Shown piece after piece: positions 7,662 to 13,737 of a DNA stretch of 23,221 nt. Position 1 is the stretch's first letter, and every line of letters begins with the position of its first letter. The translations under genes and the position numbers were made by a program. Under the pieces are notes generated by a model that worked only from the letters and a program-made list of their open reading frames with translations, was not told where the DNA came from and searched no databases. Source of the stretch: Bdellovibrionales bacterium (GTDB lineage: Bacteria > Myxococcota > XYA12-FULL-58-9 > SYDY01). The DNA is taken from assembly GCA_005801425.1 (NCBI GenBank), contig SYDY01000038.1, positions 1 to 23,221 on the forward strand, written 5' to 3'.

Positions 7662-10319
7662 TTATGGTACGCGGCCTTTTAGCGCTATTTCGCGTGCTTC
7701 TTCGCGTGCATATTGTGCATCACCCTCGAGAACGGCAAGGGCTTCGGGGGCCCAAGGTGTCCCATTGGCTGCTGCATGCAATGCAAGTGATGCCTGTGAA
7801 TAGAGTTGAATTTTATAGTGACTGGCGAACGTTGCATGTTCTTTGCGGGTTCCGCGATACGCTTTTTCACCCGCTTCGGCCGTATCGCCGACTGCCCAGC
7901 CATTAGGATAGCCCATCTCTGTACTGAGAAGGATTGTACGCGCATGGGTGGTCATTTGACGGTTTGCTGAGTTTCGTAGATCATTGAGAACAATACCTTT
8001 GGATGAATCCAGACCGTTTGCGAGAATATCACCTAAGAAATTGTTTGCCGCTTGTTGGGCTTGAATATCAATTTCTAGTTTTTTCGGTTCTGTCTCCGAA
8101 ACGCGCGCTCCTTCGAAGAAAGCCGTTTTTATTTTATTCTCAAATTCATGCATATCGCTCAGCTCGCTGGGAGAAGCAGTCGCTTTTCGCCATGCTTCGT
8201 AGGCGTCGTACTTCGCTTGCAGCTGTGGATTATCGATGACGAGATTTTCTTCAACAAATTCTTTGTACTCATTGGCAGCACGACCATACTGGTCGACCAC
8301 TTCTTGGTTGGCATTGAAACGAGACAGATGGTCGACTCTTTCTTTTCCTTTTGGGGAAAGCCTGTCAGCGAGAAGAACGCCACGATTGGCAAGACCCTTT
8401 TCGTTCACGCTTGCGGGGTCGATACCGTGTTTCTCACAGGTTACAGCAATCCACTTGGGTAGATTACCCGCAAGACTCGGATTTTCTGCAATCTTTGCAT
8501 GGTAGTGCTCTATCTCTTGTTGATAACCGGACCATACTTTGTCGGTTGCTTGTGCTACGTCGGCCTTCGATGCAGGCTTGAGTTCTATGTTTACACCGCG
8601 AGCACGCGCGTTCTCAATACTTGCGAAAGCTTTTTTAAGATCATCCAGATCGCGATTGTACATTCCACCACCCTGGATACCGTAACGCATTTTTGTGTCA
8701 CCGGGTGGAATATCTAATGGACGCTCCATGGAGAGATAGACCATTTCCAAGGGGCCTTGATAGTCGGTCGGGAGGTTGGCAGGATCCACAATGCGTCCTG
8801 TGCTGTCTCTAAACGCGAGAATGACTCGGTCTGTCGCTGGATTACCTCCCATTTTTCCATCAGGGCCTACGACACCTGCAGAGCCTGAATTACCGAGTAT
8901 ATCTCCAACGACTCTGCCGAAATTGGCGTGAGGATTTAATGCTTCTTCTTGGCTAAGTGGTACAGTGTAGCCTTCAAGAGACGCATCGGATTTTCGACCA
9001 CCGGATATCACTTGAACAGGGGTCCCCGGTTCTGCAGTTCGTTGGCGACTTGTGACGCCATCTTTGCCCATTAGAAAGTGGGTAGGGAGAGTTAGAAATG
9101 ATGCTACGTCGACGAGTGTTCCACTGGAGATAAGTTGCAATGCGATATCAATGGTTTGCTGTGTGCCTTTGATGCGCGTGTTGAGATCCTGAAGAGCCCG
9201 CAAATCGCTAAGGGGTGGAGTTCTTGTTTGTGTATTAAATGTCTGTTGCGCTTTTTCTAATGTTGTTGTGGCTTGTGAAAAAACAAGTTCTGCCGCTGTC
9301 ACCTTATCGTTGTTCGCTTGTACGATGGTCTGCAGTTTTTGCTGCAAACTCGTGACAGTTTCTTTGGCTTGCGCTTGCGATAGGGTGGCTTTGTCTACGG
9401 CACTTTGTGCTTTTGCAACGGCGCTTTCCAGCGCTGTTATTTTTGCAGGGTCAAGCGGCGGTTGCGTGGCTATTGCATCTGCGAGAGATTTATGAGCCTT
9501 TTTCAGTGCGCCACTCGCATCATTAAGTGACTTGTCGGCTCTCCGTAGAACATTTTTTGCTTGGAGCAGCTCTTTATTGGCTTGGTGTATGGGAGCTCGT
9601 GCATCTTCAAGATCTTTCCTTGCTTGCGTGAACGCTATTTGCGCTTGATCTTTGGCTTGCACAAAACCATCAAAGTCTTTGCGTATTGTGCCACTGATGC
9701 TTGCTGTGCTTTTTTCGAGATCGGCTTTTTGTTGGCAAAGTTTTTTTAATTGATCAGAGGCAGCATTGAGATGCTGCATGACAGGTCCGTCGTTTTGTGC
9801 TTGGAGCCATTTTACATCAACACCACAATGATCATGTGTCGCTTTGGCCAAGGATGCATCCATGCGACCACTGGTTAGTGCACCTTCCAATTGTTCGAAA
9901 ACTCGGGCCGTTTCTTGGGTACGTACGTTGTTGGCATCTGCAGGGTTTGAATAGGATTGCGGAGGATGTAATGCTGTAAGCTTGTCGCCAGCACTTTTTG
10001 CATATTGTGAGGCCGTGGTGGGCGTTAACCTGACTTGGGATGCATGCGGTGGCACATCTCCGCTTGCTTTTCGCGACGTCGCTTCAAAAGATCTTTGAAG
10101 TTCTTTTGTGTTGCCATGTTTAAGTCCTTTTAGTGAGACCGTCGGAGCTCTGTCGCGTGAGAGAGAAGCAGGCTGATCGCCGCTGACCAGCGAATCTATT
10201 GCTTGCTGAATAACTGGGCCCCTCGTTTTTTGTGGGGCGCCTGTTGAAGGGAGTGAGGAATCACCTTCTGATGCTTGGCGTGATACATGCTGCTGAGCTG
10301 TCGTGGGGGTTGTCGCCAT
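7662..10319 (-). CDS. Large coiled-coil protein, 885 aa, candidate effector (unrecognised family)
   Basis: I do not recognise this protein. ATG 10319 is preceded by AGGAAG at 8 bases. Residues 1-130 are Ser/Thr/Gln/Ala-rich and look disordered; residues about 180-395 are Ala/Lys/Gln/Asp-rich with heptad-like spacing, that is, a long coiled coil. About 395-545 is a more globular, Gly-rich part (e.g. GIQGGGMY, VVGPDGKMGG), and 560-885 is mostly helical, with repeated charged segments and a short Ala-rich end. There is no signal peptide, membrane helix or catalytic motif that I can name. Size, disordered start and coiled coil resemble secreted effectors or structural filaments of host-associated bacteria, but this is inference. 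It has its own leader region upstream (10320-10481) and is probably a single transcription unit, possibly running on into the acyl-CoA synthetase. Confidence 0.75.
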   Translation of the reverse strand: MATTPTTAQQHVSRQASEGDSSLPSTGAPQKTRGPVIQQAIDSLVSGDQPASLSRDRAPTVSLKGLKHGNTKELQRSFEATSRKASGDVPPHASQVRLTPTTASQYAKSAGDKLTALHPPQSYSNPADANNVRTQETARVFEQLEGALTSGRMDASLAKATHDHCGVDVKWLQAQNDGPVMQHLNAASDQLKKLCQQKADLEKSTASISGTIRKDFDGFVQAKDQAQIAFTQARKDLEDARAPIHQANKELLQAKNVLRRADKSLNDASGALKKAHKSLADAIATQPPLDPAKITALESAVAKAQSAVDKATLSQAQAKETVTSLQQKLQTIVQANNDKVTAAELVFSQATTTLEKAQQTFNTQTRTPPLSDLRALQDLNTRIKGTQQTIDIALQLISSGTLVDVASFLTLPTHFLMGKDGVTSRQRTAEPGTPVQVISGGRKSDASLEGYTVPLSQEEALNPHANFGRVVGDILGNSGSAGVVGPDGKMGGNPATDRVILAFRDSTGRIVDPANLPTDYQGPLEMVYLSMERPLDIPPGDTKMRYGIQGGGMYNRDLDDLKKAFASIENARARGVNIELKPASKADVAQATDKVWSGYQQEIEHYHAKIAENPSLAGNLPKWIAVTCEKHGIDPASVNEKGLANRGVLLADRLSPKGKERVDHLSRFNANQEVVDQYGRAANEYKEFVEENLVIDNPQLQAKYDAYEAWRKATASPSELSDMHEFENKIKTAFFEGARVSETEPKKLEIDIQAQQAANNFLGDILANGLDSSKGIVLNDLRNSANRQMTTHARTILLSTEMGYPNGWAVGDTAEAGEKAYRGTRKEHATFASHYKIQLYSQASLALHAAANGTPWAPEALAVLEGDAQYAREEAREIALKGRVP

Positions 10320-10481
10320 AGTTATATCTTCCTGCTGCTTACGATGGTTTCATTACCATCCGCGATCAGTAGTATAGCGGATATTTTTTTTTGCGCTGTA
10401 GGAAATAAGGCCAACGTATACAAAAGTAGGGAAACGACGATCGTAAGGTTCTGGCTGGAGTTACCCGGAATTCATGACTGC
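10320..10481 (-). promoter_or_regulatory. Leader/promoter region of the 885-aa gene, with an inverted repeat
   Basis: Minus strand shows TATACT at 10376-10371 as a possible -10, with no good -35 at 17 bp. Downstream lies a perfect 6-bp inverted repeat, GATGGT (10343-10348) and ACCATC (10355-10360), and then the Shine-Dalgarno AGGAAG. The inverted repeat lies in the presumed 5' untranslated leader and could be an operator or a small hairpin. A run of nine T on the plus strand (10384-10392) is close to the end of hipA, which is transcribed towards it on the minus strand, so it is A in that transcript and not a terminator. Confidence 0.4.
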
Positions 10482-11675
10482 TCATTTCTCCCTTTGCCCA
10501 TCTAAGATCTCCCGCCCAACCATCGCCTTAGATCGCGCGCTTACGCCGACGTCTGTGGCAATGGACATCCACTGAGATGTGGCATGGCGCACGTCATCGA
10601 TGATCTGTTGTGCGCGGGATTTTTCGATGCCTGCAATCTCGGCAAGTTTGAGCAGATGCGATTGACCTGGTCGTTTTCCTTCTCCCATGATCGTGGTGCA
10701 ATGTTCTCCTGCGGGACCACCGGAAAAAGTAAGATCGTAGGCCGGTGAGACGTGCCATTGACCATCGCGATCCATCACGAAGGAAAAATTCTTGGCGTGA
10801 TCATCGCGGTTGTGGGCAAGCACATTAAAAACACAGGCCCTGAATTGTTTTTCGGCTTCGCGACTGTCTTGGGTCAGCCAAAGGGTGGCTTTCAAAATGG
10901 TTTCGTAATCCAGATTGGGCATGCGATGATCGGCATGCAAAAGTCCGCTGATGCTGTGCACATGCACACGCTCACCATGCACACGATCAAAGCGTTGCAC
11001 GCCAAAATAGCCTGGTTCCGTACGCGATGGGAAAAGTTTGGCGGGTGGCATGATCAATCCCGCCTTCAGAGCCATCAGGTGATAGGCATATTCGATGGGT
11101 GCAATATCGGTTGGATCTGCTGATGAACGAAATTTTACAAGCCAGTACAACCCATCGTCGAGAAGCATCGCCTTCGGGCGCGCTCCCGCCGACGAGCCAT
11201 TCACTGCAAGCAATTCATCCAACGCGTTGTCGTCGTCGGTGGTTAAAAATTGCTGGGCGACTTGGGCAAGATGATCAAGATGCGTGCTCGAATGCAATAG
11301 TGGAAATTCAATTTCAGGTTCATAGGCCAACGCGCCCATACCACCGTGTCCGACGTATTGAAGTCGATCAAGCGGCGTGAGCGACTGAGGGGATAAACCC
11401 AACGCCATCAATTTTCGATCCACAAGCAACCGTCCCCATCCATCGGGCAGGCTGTCATTAAAAATACCAAACAGGCCGTCAAACGTGCGATCATCGCATC
11501 GCATGATCCCTGGCTTCAAGGGCAACTTCATGGGCGAGAGTGACAAACCCCGTGCCAAAAAATCATCGTCGTAGGAAAAATCAATGGAACGATCTTGAAG
11601 GACGAGGCGCCCCATCAAGCAGCGCTGTCCACCGCCCACGTACCACACATGAAGTGCTCGAATTGCCTCGTGCAT
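10482..11675 (-). CDS. hipA: HipA-family serine/threonine kinase toxin
   Basis: 397 aa. HipA kinases phosphorylate a cytosolic target (glutamyl-tRNA synthetase in E. coli), stopping translation and promoting persistence. The N-terminal subdomain (about 5-125) with GLFGIFNDSLPDGWG is typical. The ATP-binding Gly-rich loop with its regulatory Ser is SSAGARPK (161-168), the catalytic loop is NRDDHAKN (289-296) with D291, and the metal-binding Asp is in PAYDLTF (311-317). All catalytic residues are present, so the kinase should be active. The ATG overlaps the stop of hipB by one base (TAATG), the classic coupled antitoxin-toxin order. The autophosphorylation Ser is S161 or S162. Its true target in this organism is unknown. 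Confidence 0.94.
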   Translation of the reverse strand: MHEAIRALHVWYVGGGQRCLMGRLVLQDRSIDFSYDDDFLARGLSLSPMKLPLKPGIMRCDDRTFDGLFGIFNDSLPDGWGRLLVDRKLMALGLSPQSLTPLDRLQYVGHGGMGALAYEPEIEFPLLHSSTHLDHLAQVAQQFLTTDDDNALDELLAVNGSSAGARPKAMLLDDGLYWLVKFRSSADPTDIAPIEYAYHLMALKAGLIMPPAKLFPSRTEPGYFGVQRFDRVHGERVHVHSISGLLHADHRMPNLDYETILKATLWLTQDSREAEKQFRACVFNVLAHNRDDHAKNFSFVMDRDGQWHVSPAYDLTFSGGPAGEHCTTIMGEGKRPGQSHLLKLAEIAGIEKSRAQQIIDDVRHATSQWMSIATDVGVSARSKAMVGREILDGQREK

Positions 11676-11980
11676 TACCGTCGTCCTCGTTTGCGTATTT
11701 TTTGTTTGAGCAGCACATCCATGGATGGCAATGACGTGGGATCGGTGGGCGCAAACAACGCGGCAAATTCTTGGAGTGCCCCCAAAGCCATGGCCAGTTT
11801 CAACAATGCGCCCAGGGAAATATGGCCTGTGCGCTCAAATTTTTTGAGGGTGCCGAGGCTCACGCCTGAGCGGTCGGCTAAGGATTGTTGGGTCAGATTA
11901 AGCGCAAGGCGTTTGGCCTGTGCTCTTTGGGCGATTTTGATGCTTACTTCGGTTGGGGTGAAAAATATAAAGGATAGCAT
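11675..11980 (-). CDS. hipB: HipB-type antitoxin, XRE-family helix-turn-helix protein
   Basis: 101 aa from ATG 11980, chosen because AAGGG lies about 5-6 bases upstream; a GTG at 12007 in the same frame lacks such a site. The helix-turn-helix is about residues 15-65, with the recognition region LTQQSLADRSGVSLGTLKKFE typical of HipB/XRE repressors. The C-terminal tail is basic (KQKIRKRGRR). It should bind and neutralise HipA and repress its own promoter. It is first in the operon, the stop overlaps the hipA start by one base, and a 16-bp direct repeat surrounds the start, so it is likely autoregulated. HipA and HipB sequence alone does not show specificity for each other; the operon context does. 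Confidence 0.88.
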   Translation of the reverse strand: MLSFIFFTPTEVSIKIAQRAQAKRLALNLTQQSLADRSGVSLGTLKKFERTGHISLGALLKLAMALGALQEFAALFAPTDPTSLPSMDVLLKQKIRKRGRR

Positions 11981-12025
11981 AGTAGCCCTTGTGTTCTTAT
12001 TATGCACACAAAGGATACCATAGTA
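11969..12025 (-). promoter_or_regulatory. Direct-repeat operator region of hipBA
   Basis: AAAGGATAGCATAGTA (11969-11984, plus strand) and AAAGGATACCATAGTA (12010-12025) are 15/16 identical, 41 bp apart, i.e. about four helical turns. They contain the GGATA half-site known from the E. coli HipB operator (TATCC-N8-GGATA). The first overlaps the ATG of hipB; the second includes a partial palindrome (ATAC...GTAT). A possible -10 CATAAT on the minus strand is at 12005-12000, between the repeats. Autorepression by HipB is inferred. Confidence 0.6.
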
Positions 12026-12056
12026 TTCACTATATCGCCATTAAGTGGGGGAAGTT

Positions 12057-12296
12057 TTACTGCTTTTTATGGGGAACGGGAAGTTTCAGCTTCTTGGGAG
12101 CAGGCGCACCCGATTCACTGCCTGCAATACTTCGTTGATGACGCACAGCCTGTGACCACGCATTCCACTGGTCTACAGAGCTCTCGTCCGCCACGGATGG
12201 CACAGAACCTCCTGCCCCAGTGGCGGGCTTGGTAGCCCCGGGCGTGGCGCGAGCAGCATCCGATCCGTCACCTGTTACTTTGTGAACACCGTCCAT
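12057..12296 (-). CDS. Small protein with conserved Ser/Trp core and Lys/Pro tail (copy A, 79 aa)
   Basis: No known family. ATG 12296 has GGGAG about 5 bases upstream; the longer start (12323) lacks this. Residues 1-30 are Gly/Ala/Thr-rich and look disordered. Residues 34-52 (SVADESSVDQWNAWS) are nearly identical in the second copy at 15954-16169. The C-terminus is basic, PKKLKLPVPHKKQ (68-79), resembling a monopartite nuclear localisation signal or a nucleic-acid-binding tail. It is divergent from the GNAT-like gene at 12424, with a 127-bp spacer, and ends 32-50 bp from the hipB regulatory region. A role as partner (chaperone, antitoxin, immunity protein or secreted companion) of the divergent protein is suggested by the duplication, not by motif. 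Confidence 0.65.
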   Translation of the reverse strand: MDGVHKVTGDGSDAARATPGATKPATGAGGSVPSVADESSVDQWNAWSQAVRHQRSIAGSESGAPAPKKLKLPVPHKKQ

Positions 12297-12423
12297 GATG
12301 ACTCCCATTGTAGTACACAACAACCGCCCGCGATATCAGAAAACCCATGTGCGAATCCCGTTGTTATCGTATCATGATGGAAAGTTGTTTTTTGGATTTT
12401 GCGTGTATGTGGGGAGGTGTCCC
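12297..12423. promoter_or_regulatory. Divergent spacer of module copy A
   Basis: Same length (127 bp) as the spacer of copy B (128 bp). It shares short blocks with it: TACAAT at 12312-12307 on the minus strand (11-16 bases before the ATG, same place as TATAAT in copy B), GCGATATCAGAAAA near 12334, and GATTTTGCG near 12396. GGAGG at 12413-12417 is the ribosome binding site that fixes the plus-strand start at 12424. Bidirectional promoters are expected here. Confidence 0.45.
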
Positions 12424-13737
12424 ATGGGTTCGGGCGTTATTTCTCCGACCAAAGGGGGCTTGGATGTGGCGAGCGCACAGGGCCAGTCGTTGCTCAATCC
12501 CAGCACGCCGATGGTTTCTCCGCCAAGTGTCGACGAGATCTCCAACGCTCCCCGATCTGTTCCGGCGACTGATCAAAAGAGCACGAGACTGTCGTCCCTT
12601 CGGGTGAGACGGGGCCGCACGCGGGCCCACGACGAAGTCCCATATACGCGCCATCGTCAGAAGAGCGCGGAATTGCCACCGACTTACCTAGGATCAGAAT
12701 TGGAACGTGTTTGCGGTGTGCCAAAAAAGGAAGTGGCGCTTCGGAACGGCATAAGCAAAGTAGGGTTGTGCGGGATCTGTGATGGGGCTCTTCCGGGAAC
12801 GATTGCAGTGCCCGTATCTCATTCAATCAAACATGAAGGAGGTTTCACCTATACGGATGGGAGCGTCGAGTTTTGGGGAGTGACTGCGGATAGCCCGAAT
12901 CAATTTCAGAAGGTTGGATTCGCACAACTCAAAATGTACGCGTATCATCCGGCACTCGTATACGAAGATGGAAGCGCGCCTCTCGGATACCGCGTGGAGA
13001 TCGGTCAACTGCAACGCACAGGTCAGGGACATGGGGGCACAGGTTTTCCATTGCGCATGGTGGATCAGATCCTCGCGCTGTTGAAGGCTCAGCCTGGCGT
13101 CAGTGAAGGCACAGTCAGCGCAGATATCACCCTCGAAGCCTCGGGGCTTCGAGATCCTCAGTCCGGCAATATGGTTTTCGCAGGTCGTTATCTCTGGGGT
13201 GCCATGGGATTTTTGCCTGCATCGATACGATGGCCAAGTGATGAAGTGACGAATATTCCAGAGGGATTTGGCTGGCTATGGGAAAATCTTCGGGATGCAT
13301 GGATTGCTAATTTTGCGCACTGGGCTGAAGGACAATCACCAGACAATCTCAGCGCGATTGTCGCGCTTGAAGAGCAATTGTCGAAGACGCAAACGCCACA
13401 GGAATTTGTAGCATGCCTTACCGGACCGCAAGATCCACGCCTTGCGGCACTCCAAGGTGACAAACGACATTTGGCGGCTGCATTTTTCGATCGTGGTGGG
13501 TTCGATGATAATCTGGAACTCAACTGGACTGCTGTATTTCATGTGGGATCATCCCAAGAAGCTGCGCTTGAACTGTACCGCACCCATCACATCCCATTGC
13601 CAGCCCCAGCGCATCTCGACCTGTCAAAGCGCAGTCCCGAAGAATGGAAGAAACTCGCTAAGGATCCTAAACCCGATGGCCATGTGCATCTCGCAGCTCG
13701 GAGAATACGTGCTTTGGCGAAGCAGGCGGATCACTGA
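12424..13737 (+). CDS. GNAT-like protein with variable N-terminus (copy A, 437 aa), candidate effector
   Basis: Function not established. ATG 12424 follows GGAGG at 12413-12417 (6-base spacing); the frame is open upstream to 12295 without a better site. Residues 1-95 are variable, Ser/Pro/Arg-rich and probably disordered. Residues 97-437 are about three-quarters identical to the copy B protein. The core has features of an acetyltransferase: a strand ending in Q197, the Q-x-x-G-x-G loop QRTGQGHGG (197-205), and a later NMVFAGRYLWGAMGF (249-263), like the family's final Asn/Ala-x-x-x-Tyr/Leu-x-x-x-GF. Residue K or R-rich N-terminal stretch (55-70) may be basic linker. The C-terminal part has an extra helical segment. 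Its TGA overlaps the ATG of the 731-aa gene. Alternative: a non-enzymatic GNAT fold. Confidence is for the CDS; the fold is about 0.45. Confidence 0.82.
   Translation: MGSGVISPTKGGLDVASAQGQSLLNPSTPMVSPPSVDEISNAPRSVPATDQKSTRLSSLRVRRGRTRAHDEVPYTRHRQKSAELPPTYLGSELERVCGVPKKEVALRNGISKVGLCGICDGALPGTIAVPVSHSIKHEGGFTYTDGSVEFWGVTADSPNQFQKVGFAQLKMYAYHPALVYEDGSAPLGYRVEIGQLQRTGQGHGGTGFPLRMVDQILALLKAQPGVSEGTVSADITLEASGLRDPQSGNMVFAGRYLWGAMGFLPASIRWPSDEVTNIPEGFGWLWENLRDAWIANFAHWAEGQSPDNLSAIVALEEQLSKTQTPQEFVACLTGPQDPRLAALQGDKRHLAAAFFDRGGFDDNLELNWTAVFHVGSSQEAALELYRTHHIPLPAPAHLDLSKRSPEEWKKLAKDPKPDGHVHLAARRIRALAKQADH
12994..13037 (+). repeat. 44-bp exact repeat in GNAT-like copy A (matches 16937-16980)
   Basis: Identical in sequence to 16937-16980 in copy B, inside the codons for the GNAT-like loop. 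It is the longest unbroken identity I found by eye between the two modules and shows relatedness at DNA level. Confidence 0.85.

Noticed and set aside
9384-9560. Possible internal repeat array or CRISPR-like periodicity in the coiled-coil gene
   Set aside because: Recurring Lys/Ala/Gln codons come from coiled-coil composition; there are no regular repeats with unique spacers.
11981-12007. GTG 12007 as hipB start
   Set aside because: No Shine-Dalgarno, and it would put the possible -10 CATAAT inside the coding region; ATG 11980 with AAGGG fits better.
12057-12296. Small gene as a third hipBA component
   Set aside because: A paralogue exists at 15954 without any hip gene, and both copies face a GNAT-like gene, so the link is to that gene.
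12295-12423. 43-residue N-terminal extension of GNAT-like copy A
   Set aside because: It would overlap the start of the small divergent gene; GGAGG directly before ATG 12424 decides the shorter start, which also equalises the two spacers.
12494-12826. Minus-strand 110-aa frame inside GNAT-like copy A (and similar frames at 13188-13523 and 17131-17475)
   Set aside because: Antisense shadows. The similarity between those at 13188 and 17131 only reflects the duplication of the sense genes.
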